64,000 bases of DNA from Tunturiibacter gelidiferens (GTDB lineage Bacteria > Acidobacteriota > Terriglobia > Terriglobales > Acidobacteriaceae): the NCBI RefSeq assembly GCF_013410115.1, contig NZ_JACCCV010000002.1:868001-932000 (forward strand). The letters run 5' to 3'. The notes below the pieces were generated by a model. The model was not told where the DNA came from, ran no database searches, and saw only the letters and a list, made by a program, of their open reading frames with translations. Of the stretch, positions 1-8,243 are shown piece after piece. The first letter of the stretch is position 1. The number at the start of each line of letters is the position of its first letter. The translations under genes were made by a program, and so were the position numbers.

Positions 1-724
1 GCTCGGCCCCGGGTTCGGCGAACCGGCGAATTTCATCAGTGAAGATGCCTGTGGCATTCACCACGCAACGAGCCGTAATTTCATACTTTTCTCCGCTTTC
101 ACCATCTACCGCCACCACCCCTTGCACGAACCCCGACTCATCTTTCTTCAGCTCGATAACGCCTGCGTAGTTCAACAGGGCCGCTCCATGCTCTGCGGCA
201 GTTGTCATCAGATTGATCAGGAGACGCGTGTCATCAAACTGCCCGTCGTGGTACATCACCCCGCCGCGCAAGCCGTCCTTGCGAATCGTGGGCAAAAGCT
301 GCATCGTCTCTTCGAGTGAAAGTACCTTGGATGCGCCGAAGCTGTATTTGCCTGCAAGAAAGTCGTAGACCTTCATCCCAATTCCGTAGAACGGCGCCTC
401 CCACCAGGAGTAGTTTGGAACGATAAATTTCAGGTCTTTCACGATGTGTGGAGCGTTCCGCAGGAGGATTCCCCGCTCCTTCAACGCTTCCATCACAAGC
501 GAGACGTTCCCTTGCTCAAGATAGCGGACGCCACCATGAACGAGCTTGGTTGCGCGACTCGAGGTTCCTTTGCCAAAGTCTTCCCGCTCCAGAAGCAGCA
601 CGTCATAACCTCGCGATGCTGCGTCGACGGCAACTCCGGCCCCTGTAGCTCCTCCGCCGATCACCACAATGTCCCAGGGTTCTTTCCTGTTCCGTACACG
701 GGCTACCATCTCATCGCGATTCAT
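1..724 (-). CDS. glpD: Aerobic glycerol-3-phosphate dehydrogenase, N-terminal part (cut by window edge)
   Basis: Oxidises sn-glycerol 3-phosphate to dihydroxyacetone phosphate and passes electrons to quinone at the inner membrane face. About 241 residues are visible; the C-terminus lies beyond position 1. The N-terminus carries an FAD-binding Rossmann motif (DIVVIGGGATGAGVAVDAA) followed by the family signature around SSRATKLVHGGVRYLEQGN. The start ATG at 724-722 overlaps the stop codon of glpK by four bases (ATGA), so the two are translationally coupled. It is the last visible gene of glpF-glpK-glpD. The assignment is firm at the family level; the missing half prevents checking the C-terminal domain. 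Confidence 0.93.
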   Translation of the reverse strand, partial: MNRDEMVARVRNRKEPWDIVVIGGGATGAGVAVDAASRGYDVLLLEREDFGKGTSSRATKLVHGGVRYLEQGNVSLVMEALKERGILLRNAPHIVKDLKFIVPNYSWWEAPFYGIGMKVYDFLAGKYSFGASKVLSLEETMQLLPTIRKDGLRGGVMYHDGQFDDTRLLINLMTTAAEHGAALLNYAGVIELKKDESGFVQGVVAVDGESGEKYEITARCVVNATGIFTDEIRRFAEPGAE

Positions 725-2217
725 CTGCTCTCCTTGTTCCAGTGGCGAGAACGCTCGACGGCTTCTCTCCAATTTTCCTGCAGCTTTTGCATCTGTTTCT
801 TATCGGTCTTCGGCTCGAAGATCGTGTCAGCCTTGCGATGCTGTTTCAACTCGTCGATGCTGTTCCAGAATCCGCTGGAGAGACCGGCCAGATAGGCAGC
901 GCCAAGCGCAGTCGTCTCAAGCACAGCGGGCCGATGAACCGGGACACCCAACAGGTCGGCCTGAAACTGCATGAGGTCGTCGTTGGCTGCGGCTCCCCCA
1001 TCTACGCGAAGCTCCGTGAAGGGATTTTTTGTATCGGAGTCCATCACTCGAAGAACGTCCGCAACCTGAAATGCGATGCTCTCGATGGCGGCTCTCGCTA
1101 TGTGGGCGATTTGTGTACCGCGCTGCAGGCCAATGATCAGGCCTCTTGCCTGCGCATCCCAGTACGGCGCTCCAAGGCCGGTAAATGCAGGAACAAAGAC
1201 CACACCATCCGAGTCAGGCACAGAGGCCGCGATGGCCTCCACCTCCGAGGACTTCCGGAAAAACTTCATGTTGTCTCGAAGCCACTGCACCACCGCTCCG
1301 CCTATGAAGATGCTGCCCTCAAGCGCATAGGCCAGCTTCCGATCGGTGCTACACGCAAGCGTTGTAATCAGCCGGTGGCCCGAAAGCGCGAACTTACCGC
1401 CAATATGCTGCAGCAGGAAGCAACCCGTACCATAGGTATTTTTGGCGTCGCCAGGAGAGACACAAAGCTGCCCAAACAAGGCCGACTGCTGGTCGCCAGC
1501 GATTCCTGCGATCTCTACCTCGCCTAGACCAAGCGAGGTCGTCACCTGCCCTACGTTCTCGTTCGACCAGACAACTTCAGGCAAAAGACTCTTTGGAATA
1601 TTGAAGAGCTTCAGCAGATCGTCGTCCCACCGGTCCTCAACGATGTTGTAGAGAAGAGTTCGCGACGCATTGGTGCGATCTGTGACGTGACGTTTCCCAC
1701 TGGTCAAATTCCACACCAGCCAGCTGTCGACCGTCCCGAAGGCAAGTTTTCCTGCCTCGGCCCGAGCGCGCGCTCCACCAACATTCTCCAGTATCCAGGC
1801 GACCTTGCTCGCGGAGAAGTAAGGGCTCAACAGAAGCCCCGTTTTCTGCCGCACCGTGTCCTCCGCTCCATCGTCGGCAAGCTTTTTCGTCAGGGCAGCG
1901 GTACGGCTGTCCTGCCAGACGATGGCGTTGTACACCGGCTTCCCCGTCTCGCGATCCCAAACGACGGTAGTCTCCCGCTGATTGGTGATTCCAAGTGCGA
2001 TGACATCTCTTGGACGTACTCGCGCTTTGCCCATCACCTCAACCGCAGTGCCGAGCTGCGAGGTGAGAATGTCAAAAGGATCATGCTCTACCCAGCCACT
2101 GTTCGGATAGATCTGCGGAAACTCGTGCGATGCAGTCCCCGCGATCTGTCCGTCGTGGTCGAAGAGGATGGCGCGGGAGCTCGTCGTTCCTTGATCGAGC
2201 GAAAGTACATACTTCAT
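721..2217 (-). CDS. glpK: Glycerol kinase
   Basis: Phosphorylates glycerol to glycerol 3-phosphate with ATP in the cytoplasm. At 498 residues it has the usual length for GlpK of the FGGY family. The N-terminal phosphate-binding motif DQGTTSSRAILFD, the segment GITNQRETTVVWDRETG and the later SPGDAKNTYGTGCFLL are all family signatures. An AAGGAG site lies a few bases upstream of the ATG. It sits between glpF (52 bp upstream) and glpD (4-bp overlap), so uptake, trapping and oxidation of glycerol are encoded in pathway order. I see no glycerol regulator (GlpR) in the window. Confidence 0.97.
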   Translation of the reverse strand: MKYVLSLDQGTTSSRAILFDHDGQIAGTASHEFPQIYPNSGWVEHDPFDILTSQLGTAVEVMGKARVRPRDVIALGITNQRETTVVWDRETGKPVYNAIVWQDSRTAALTKKLADDGAEDTVRQKTGLLLSPYFSASKVAWILENVGGARARAEAGKLAFGTVDSWLVWNLTSGKRHVTDRTNASRTLLYNIVEDRWDDDLLKLFNIPKSLLPEVVWSNENVGQVTTSLGLGEVEIAGIAGDQQSALFGQLCVSPGDAKNTYGTGCFLLQHIGGKFALSGHRLITTLACSTDRKLAYALEGSIFIGGAVVQWLRDNMKFFRKSSEVEAIAASVPDSDGVVFVPAFTGLGAPYWDAQARGLIIGLQRGTQIAHIARAAIESIAFQVADVLRVMDSDTKNPFTELRVDGGAAANDDLMQFQADLLGVPVHRPAVLETTALGAAYLAGLSSGFWNSIDELKQHRKADTIFEPKTDKKQMQKLQENWREAVERSRHWNKESR

Positions 2218-2269
2218 CTTGTCTCCTTTGATGCTCGTGGCTTGAAGGACGACTTACCTGCATCGAACG

Positions 2270-3079
2270 TTATGCCTTCATGGCGTCGAGCAATGCTTTC
2301 TTTCTCGCTGGCAGAAAGGGCCGGATCAGAAGTTGGTAGGTTCCGCCGCCCACAAGTCCTCCGAGCAGCGGCGCGACGATTGGAATCCACCAATAACTCT
2401 GTGGCGACGGCAACGCAGAAGCGCCCCAGCCCATGAGAAAACAGAACAGTCGCGGTCCAAAATCGCGAGCAGGATTGATCGCCCAGGCCTCCAGGTAACC
2501 CATCGAAGCGCCAATCAACGCCACCAGAAAACCAATCATCAACGCTCCCGCATTCGCACCGGGCGCCATTTCGTTGTACTGCTCAGTAATCGCGAAAATG
2601 CCAAAGATCAAAAATGCAGTCAGGATGATCTCGTCGCTAAAGGCGTGCATGGGCGTAATCGCCAGGCCGGGGTGAGTGAAGAAGACCCCCGCAGCCCCGC
2701 CGGCCGCTCTCGTAAGGTGATTCGTCAGATTGAAGTTGTCGATCACTGGGGAGAACAGTGTGTATACGATCCCCGCGCCCAGAAAGGCTCCGGTCACTTG
2801 CGCAAGGCAATACGGGATCACTTTACTCCAGGAAAACCGCCGGTATACCGCGAGTGCCAGCGTAACAGCGGGATTACCGTGGCAACCACTCACCGAAGTC
2901 GTCGTATAGATAGCGATCGTTACGGCCAGCCCCCACGCAATGCACACTCCCCAATATGCCTGCTGGTAGGGGCTTGGACTATAGAGCGTGTACATTGCCG
3001 CGACCGAGTCGCCGAAGGCAATAATGATAAACATAGCCATTGCTTCCGATATCAGTTGCCCCGCGAACGTCTTACTCAT
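2270..3079 (-). CDS. glpF: Glycerol uptake facilitator (aquaglyceroporin)
   Basis: A MIP-family channel for passive entry of glycerol across the inner membrane. The 269-residue protein has six hydrophobic helices and both NPA half-helix motifs: HGNPAVTLALAVYR near residue 68 and INPARDFGPRLF near residue 205. The aspartate after the second NPA-R is typical of glycerol-conducting members rather than strict aquaporins. A CAGGAG site precedes the ATG. It is the first gene of the glp operon; the 221 bp upstream of it, before the divergent methyltransferase gene, should hold the operon promoter, but I could not pick a convincing -35/-10 pair. Confidence 0.95.
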   Translation of the reverse strand: MSKTFAGQLISEAMAMFIIIAFGDSVAAMYTLYSPSPYQQAYWGVCIAWGLAVTIAIYTTTSVSGCHGNPAVTLALAVYRRFSWSKVIPYCLAQVTGAFLGAGIVYTLFSPVIDNFNLTNHLTRAAGGAAGVFFTHPGLAITPMHAFSDEIILTAFLIFGIFAITEQYNEMAPGANAGALMIGFLVALIGASMGYLEAWAINPARDFGPRLFCFLMGWGASALPSPQSYWWIPIVAPLLGGLVGGGTYQLLIRPFLPARKKALLDAMKA

Positions 3080-3300
3080 GCAGCGTTTTCTCCTGGCTTG
3101 CTGTTCGATTTATCTCACTCGGGAAGAGCCACAAAAGTCGAAATTGCGGCTGCCCGCTCGTTCGCCATTATCTACATTTTTTTCATTGCGCGGAGGGTTG
3201 CCGCATAATGCTGGTCAAAATCCGGATATCGACGAAGTTCTTCGTCCACTCCTCGTTGCTCCTTCCGATCCCGCATAATGGATGATCAGGGAGTTTTCGC

Positions 3301-3942
3301 ATGGGTCTATTCAGCAAGAAGATAAAGCAGGAACACAAGATCATGCTCCGGCATGATCGCGCCGCCGGTATGCTTCAACCTGAATCACACCGCGCCACCC
3401 CCGAGTGCCCCCAGCCCGAGCACTGGAGCATGATCGACTCCATGACCGCCGAGCTCGAGGTCCTGGAGTTCCTTGCGACGCTGGTCACCACCATAAAACC
3501 CAAGCTGGTCGTTGAAACAGGATCTTTCCTCGGTGTCTCAACAGAATGGGTTGCAAGAGGCCTCGAACGCAACGGCTTCGGCAAGGTCATCAGCTGCGAG
3601 TTCGACCCAGTCGTCTACGCTCGCGCAAAAGAACGCCTCGAAGCCTCCCCCCTCAACCCCTGGATCGAACTTCGCAACCAGTCCAGCCTCGAGATGAAGA
3701 TCGACGGCACGATCGATCTCTTCTTCTCCGACTCCGACATGCCTATCCGTGAGCAGGAGGTTAAGCGCTTTCTCCCCCAGATCAATCCCAATGGCCTCAT
3801 CCTCATGCACGACGCCAGTTCGCACCACAAAGTCGTCCGTGACGCGGCGAAGTCGATGGAATCGGAAGGTCTTCTCTCCGTCGTCTTCTTACCTACCCCT
3901 CGCGGTCTTGTCATCGCGCAGCCTCGCGGCGACCGCAGCTAA
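3301..3942 (+). CDS. Class I SAM-dependent methyltransferase
   Basis: A 213-residue soluble protein with a Rossmann SAM-binding segment around residues 65-75 (VVETGSFLGVSTEWVARGL), then the acidic strand end ISCEFDP and a later strand LILMHDAS, matching the Methyltransf_24-like class I fold. The acceptor substrate cannot be read from the sequence. The start ATG has an AGGGAG site about 10 bp upstream. The next gene, a membrane glycosyltransferase, begins only 17 bp downstream, so the two are probably co-transcribed and the substrate may be a glycan or lipid-linked sugar; that is inference from context only. Confidence 0.8.
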   Translation: MGLFSKKIKQEHKIMLRHDRAAGMLQPESHRATPECPQPEHWSMIDSMTAELEVLEFLATLVTTIKPKLVVETGSFLGVSTEWVARGLERNGFGKVISCEFDPVVYARAKERLEASPLNPWIELRNQSSLEMKIDGTIDLFFSDSDMPIREQEVKRFLPQINPNGLILMHDASSHHKVVRDAAKSMESEGLLSVVFLPTPRGLVIAQPRGDRS

Positions 3943-3959
3943 ACGCGGGGAATCAGCGA

Positions 3960-5300
3960 ATGCCAAGCCCACAGACACAACGACAGTCCCTTTCTTTTCG
4001 AGCGCCTTGGCACATCTTCTGGATCGGACTGCTCCTCCGCGTCCTCTACATCACTCTCGCCCACACCTATCGCATCCGCCCGTCGGAGGATCACCTTCAG
4101 TTCGGCTGGGAGATGGGCCGCATCGCCCGCGCACTAGTCACCGGCTTCGGTTACGCTGACCCCTTCACTGGTCATTCCGGGCCCACCGCATGGGTACCGC
4201 CTCTGTATCCTCTGCTGCTTGCCGGCGTCTTCAAGATCTTCGGCGTCTACAGCGCGAAGTCCGCCTGGGTAATCCTGACCATCAATAGCATCTTCTCCGC
4301 AGCAACGGCTCCACTTATATTTGAGATTGCCGCAAGATGCTTTCGACCCACCGGACGAGCTCGTAACATCGCCCTGTGGTCAGCATGGCTTTGGGCGCTC
4401 TATCCTGCCGCTCTGCAATATGCCGTTCACTGGGTCTGGGACATGGCCCTTACAGCTCTGCTGTTCTCCGCTGTAATCACTATTGCCCTTCGTGTTCGCA
4501 ACATAGGCGAAGATCCTCCAGAGCCGAACCCTCAAACCAACCTTCGATGGTGCCTCTTCGGACTTTTCTGGGGAATGATCGCGCTCCTGAACTCGACCAT
4601 TCTCCTCTTCCTTCCAGTCTGTGGTGTATGGATGCTCCTTGGTGCAGCGAAGCAGAAGGCGACGCTCAGCCCCGCAATTGGAAAAGCCATCATCGCAGCA
4701 CTTATCTTCGTCGCCTGTCTCGCCCCGTGGATGATCCGCAACCAAAAAGTATTTCGCGCCTTCATCCCGATTCGCGGCAACCTCGGCGCAGAACTGCACG
4801 ACTCCGTTCTCGACTCCTATAACGGATTCACCGTCGGCACTAGAGTGCCCGTCTGCGACGTCTGCCCGGAGTATCTTGAATACAAAAATATGGGCGAATA
4901 CGCCTACGTCCAGCGTGAAGGAAAGCTCGCGCGCGAACATATCCGCACCCACAAACTGCGCTTCTTCGAACTCGCCCTCAAGCGGTTTTATTTTTACTGG
5001 ATCAGCGTCCCCAAACCACCCGAAAAAGGAGTTCTCAACGAAGCTTTCCGCGTTCTGAACTACAGTTTTGTCAGCCTCGCCGCGCTTCTAGGTCTTTTCT
5101 TGGCGCTGAAGCAACGCATCCCGGGAGCCATCCTCTTCGCGTGGGCTTTTGCACTTCTACCGCTTACCTACTACTTCGTCACCGTCCAGGCACGCTTTCG
5201 CCACCCGCTCGAACCACTCATGACCATTCTTGCTGTCTATCTCTTCCAATCCGCCACACTCAGGTCATCGAGCCGCGACCTTGATATGAGGCCGACATAA
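3960..5300 (+). CDS. Membrane glycosyltransferase of the ArnT/PMT (GT39-like) type
   Basis: A 446-residue protein with around ten hydrophobic segments. The N-terminal helix is followed by a periplasmic loop with an acidic residue (IRPSEDHLQFGWEMG) and then GPTAWVPPLYPLLLAGVFKIFG, the arrangement seen in polyprenyl-phosphate-sugar-dependent glycosyltransferases of the PMT_2/ArnT group. Such enzymes move a sugar from an undecaprenyl carrier to protein, lipid A or another acceptor on the outer face of the inner membrane. Donor and acceptor are unknown. It follows the methyltransferase at 17 bp and converges with a family 2 glycosyltransferase, so this is a small surface-glycan locus. Confidence 0.78.
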   Translation: MPSPQTQRQSLSFRAPWHIFWIGLLLRVLYITLAHTYRIRPSEDHLQFGWEMGRIARALVTGFGYADPFTGHSGPTAWVPPLYPLLLAGVFKIFGVYSAKSAWVILTINSIFSAATAPLIFEIAARCFRPTGRARNIALWSAWLWALYPAALQYAVHWVWDMALTALLFSAVITIALRVRNIGEDPPEPNPQTNLRWCLFGLFWGMIALLNSTILLFLPVCGVWMLLGAAKQKATLSPAIGKAIIAALIFVACLAPWMIRNQKVFRAFIPIRGNLGAELHDSVLDSYNGFTVGTRVPVCDVCPEYLEYKNMGEYAYVQREGKLAREHIRTHKLRFFELALKRFYFYWISVPKPPEKGVLNEAFRVLNYSFVSLAALLGLFLALKQRIPGAILFAWAFALLPLTYYFVTVQARFRHPLEPLMTILAVYLFQSATLRSSSRDLDMRPT

Positions 5301-5325
5301 CATCGCCCTCATGAGTGTGAATGCT

Positions 5326-6129
5326 CTAGGTGTCACCTGCATGACTCCCGATCTGCCACGCCTTCGCATACTTCCAACTGATATAGGCCGAATGGTAAAG
5401 ATGAAGTAGTAGCCCCTCGCGACCGTCCAGAAAACCCAGGCGAAACCCAAAGTTCCAGACAAACGTCAGGATCGGGACCAAAGCAACATTCCAGCAGAAA
5501 GCTACCCACGAACGGCTGACCTTCCCCTTCGCAGCAACCATCTGGCCGCCAAGACTGCTATACCGGTTCATGTGTTCAAGATAGATATTTAAATCGGGAT
5601 AGCCATGGTGGAGAAAGTCATTCTTCATCGTCTCAACCCCACCCGCAATCTGCACAGACTCATGCACCGGGCGATCGGTGAAGCAGACCGCACCAGAGCT
5701 GGTCATACGACGAAACAAGCGCAACTTAAAATCCGGATAGTAGCCCCCGTGACGCATCCAGCGCCCGAGAAAGACATGTCGCAGCCGAAGCCGGTAGCCA
5801 TCTATCTGCGGCAGGGCCTGAGGATCTGCCTCAAGCATCTGACCGATCTCTCTCTGAAGCTCAACCGTTAGCTCTTCGTCCGCGTCAAGCGAAAGAACCC
5901 ACGTACCCACACATTTTTCAATAGCAGAGTTCTTCTGTTTCGCAAAACCCTTCCACGGCTCCGTAAAGACCTTCGCTCCGAACGACTTCGCAATCTCCGA
6001 CGTACGATCAGTCGATCCCGAATCCACCACCACCACTTCATCCGCAAAATGCACGCTAGCGAGCGTCCGCGCGAGGTTGGCTTCTTCATTCAGCGTAATG
6101 ATGGCAACGGATAGTGTCGACCTCGGCAT
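5326..6129 (-). CDS. Glycosyltransferase family 2 (WaaE/KdtX-like)
   Basis: A 267-residue GT-A fold enzyme. It opens with the GT2 nucleotide-sugar signature (SVAIITLNEEANLARTLAS), the aspartate-rich strand VVVDSGSTDRT and the metal-binding LSLDADEEL. The overall layout, including a later WMRHGGYYPDFKLRLFRR segment and a short C-terminal hydrophobic stretch, resembles the lipopolysaccharide-core beta-glucosyltransferase WaaE group. It probably adds a hexose to a surface glycolipid at the cytoplasmic membrane face. It converges on the GT39-like gene with only 25 bp between the stop codons. The exact sugar is not deducible. Confidence 0.85.
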   Translation of the reverse strand: MPRSTLSVAIITLNEEANLARTLASVHFADEVVVVDSGSTDRTSEIAKSFGAKVFTEPWKGFAKQKNSAIEKCVGTWVLSLDADEELTVELQREIGQMLEADPQALPQIDGYRLRLRHVFLGRWMRHGGYYPDFKLRLFRRMTSSGAVCFTDRPVHESVQIAGGVETMKNDFLHHGYPDLNIYLEHMNRYSSLGGQMVAAKGKVSRSWVAFCWNVALVPILTFVWNFGFRLGFLDGREGLLLHLYHSAYISWKYAKAWQIGSHAGDT

Positions 6130-6296
6130 GTCTCCTCATTCTATTTGCCTTCACGCCGAATTCGGATACCTTCATCGTGTCGTAACAAAGTCAGACTACT
6201 GTTTTCTTGGTGCAGGAAGATTGAAAACAAGCAGATTGAACCGCAATTAATGGACTTTCCCCTCGCAATAATCCCATCCGGTCCCGGCCGCATACG

Positions 6297-8012
6297 ATGC
6301 TAAGCAGACGCCGCCTTCTCCAAAGGGGCCTCACCACCGCTGCTGGGTTCACCCTCAGCAAGACCGTGCCGGCGATGCAACAGGCGATGGCTTCACCCGC
6401 GCAGGTACGCAGCGGAGTCAAGCTTACGCCCTACGTCGATGCCCTTCCCATTCCGCCAACTATCCGCGCAACCGGCAAACCAGCCGAAGTCATCGACATC
6501 GAAATGCGCCAGTTTCAACAGAAGGTGCATCGGGATCTCCCGCCCACAACCCTCTGGGGATATGACGGATGCTGGCCCGGTCCAACCATAGAGGCCGAAG
6601 GCGGCAAACCTCTCAGCGTCAACTGGATCAGCAAGCTCCCCTCTACGCATCTGCTTCCCATCGATCACTCCATCCACGGAGCCGAATCGTCCCTGCCTGC
6701 TGTCCGCAATGTGGCGCACCTCCACGGCGCCTGCACAATGCCGGACGACGACGGCTACCCCGAAGCATGGTTCACCGCGCAAGGCGAACATGGGCCGCAT
6801 GGGTCAAAGTTCAACCCGCGCCCCTCTGCCTATCCCAACTGCCAACCTTCTACTGCCCTCTGGTATCACGATCACTGCCTTGGGATCACTCGGCTGAACG
6901 TCTACGCTGGTCTGGCAGGCACCTATCTCATTCGCGACGACGCGGAGAGAGCACTCAATCTGCCGCAGGGCGACTTCGAGATTCCCCTCATGTTGCAAGA
7001 CCGCCTCTTCCACCATGACGGCTCGCTCTTCTACCCGAAAGTTGTCAACGGTCCGAAGGAACACCCGGTCTGGATCCAGGAATTTTACGGCGACTACAAC
7101 TGTGTCAACGGGAAAGTCGCACCGTTCCTCGAGGTCGAGCCACGCAAGTACCGCTTCCGCATCGTCAACGCCGCTAATGCACGCTTTTACCACCTGCGAC
7201 TCTTCAACTCCAACGCTGCCGGCAAGGTTCAGAATGACTCCTTGGACGTGCCGTCCTTCCAGCAGGTCGGCACCGACGGCGGTCTGCTCCCTGCCCCTCT
7301 CGAACTCCACTACCTCCTCATCGGACCAGCCGAGCGCTTCGATATTGTCGTCGACTTTTCCAGCTGTGAAGGCAAATCTTTCTCGCTCGTCAACGACGCC
7401 CCTGCCCCCTATACGATGGGCGGCCAGTACCTCACCGAGGACGTCATGCTCTTCAAGGTGACCAAACCTCTCTCGGGCAGAGACACCAGCGTAGTCCCTG
7501 AAACGCTCGTACCCTTCGAGCCGCTCTCCCCCAACTACGAAACCCGGGAGCGTCTCCTCCTCGTCTCAGAAAAAGAGCGCCCCTCCGACGGCTACGTTAT
7601 CATCGGCCTTCTGGGAAATGCGCGCTGGCATGAGCCCATCACCGAAGATCCGAAGGCCGGTTCGACCGAGATCTGGTCCTTCGTCAACACTACTGGCGAC
7701 GTTCATCCCCTGCACGTCCACCTCGTGCGCTTCCAGGTCTTGAATCGCCAGGCCTTCGACGTGCCAACCTACCAGCAGACCGGTAAGCTCGTCTTCACCG
7801 GAAAGCCAATGGCGCCAGAAAGCAATGAGCGCCCCGCTTACAAAGATACGATCAAGTCCTACCCAGGCTATGTCACCCGCGTCATCATGCGCTTCGATCT
7901 CCCCCACGGAGCACCGGTCTCTCCCGGCGACGAACTCCTCTACGTCTGGCACTGTCACATCCTGGAGCACGAAGACAACGAGATGATGAGACCCTACAAA
8001 GTCGTCGTCTAG
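6297..8012 (+). CDS. Tat-exported multicopper oxidase (CotA/bilirubin-oxidase-like laccase)
   Basis: A 571-residue periplasmic copper oxidase coupling one-electron oxidation of phenols, pigments or metal ions to reduction of oxygen to water. The N-terminus has a twin-arginine signal (SRRRLLQRGL, residues 3-12). All four copper-ligand segments are visible: HLHGAC (about 141), LWYHDHCLGITR (about 188), HPLHVHLVRFQV (about 472) and WHCHILEHEDNEMMRPY at the C-terminus, whose HCH and terminal Met supply type 1 and type 3 ligands. The pattern fits the CotA/bilirubin oxidase branch. The gene stands alone; a 7-bp hairpin follows the stop. Confidence 0.93.
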   Translation: MLSRRRLLQRGLTTAAGFTLSKTVPAMQQAMASPAQVRSGVKLTPYVDALPIPPTIRATGKPAEVIDIEMRQFQQKVHRDLPPTTLWGYDGCWPGPTIEAEGGKPLSVNWISKLPSTHLLPIDHSIHGAESSLPAVRNVAHLHGACTMPDDDGYPEAWFTAQGEHGPHGSKFNPRPSAYPNCQPSTALWYHDHCLGITRLNVYAGLAGTYLIRDDAERALNLPQGDFEIPLMLQDRLFHHDGSLFYPKVVNGPKEHPVWIQEFYGDYNCVNGKVAPFLEVEPRKYRFRIVNAANARFYHLRLFNSNAAGKVQNDSLDVPSFQQVGTDGGLLPAPLELHYLLIGPAERFDIVVDFSSCEGKSFSLVNDAPAPYTMGGQYLTEDVMLFKVTKPLSGRDTSVVPETLVPFEPLSPNYETRERLLLVSEKERPSDGYVIIGLLGNARWHEPITEDPKAGSTEIWSFVNTTGDVHPLHVHLVRFQVLNRQAFDVPTYQQTGKLVFTGKPMAPESNERPAYKDTIKSYPGYVTRVIMRFDLPHGAPVSPGDELLYVWHCHILEHEDNEMMRPYKVVV

Positions 8013-8015
8013 ATC

Positions 8016-8032
8016 GCAAGATTCAATCTTGC
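8016..8032 (+). terminator. Hairpin after the multicopper oxidase gene
   Basis: GCAAGAT-TCA-ATCTTGC forms a perfect 7-bp stem with a 3-base loop just after the stop codon, extended by GAT/ATC with one bulged base. No T-run follows, so it may act as an mRNA 3' end stabiliser or a weak terminator. Confidence 0.4.
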
Positions 8033-8243
8033 ATCGCTTGAACAGTGAATACCGAATGAACGGAATGTTACTTTTCAAAATGATATTTGGCGCGACGAAA
8101 TGCGACGAACAATGTAATCGTAATTATTGATCATTTCATTTTGGCGTGACACATCAAGCATGCTGATACCTCTACGGTTATCCCACTGAGGTTGTATTCC
8201 CCAACGGCTCAATCCGTTCCCTCAGTTTTCCGGAGGTATCACT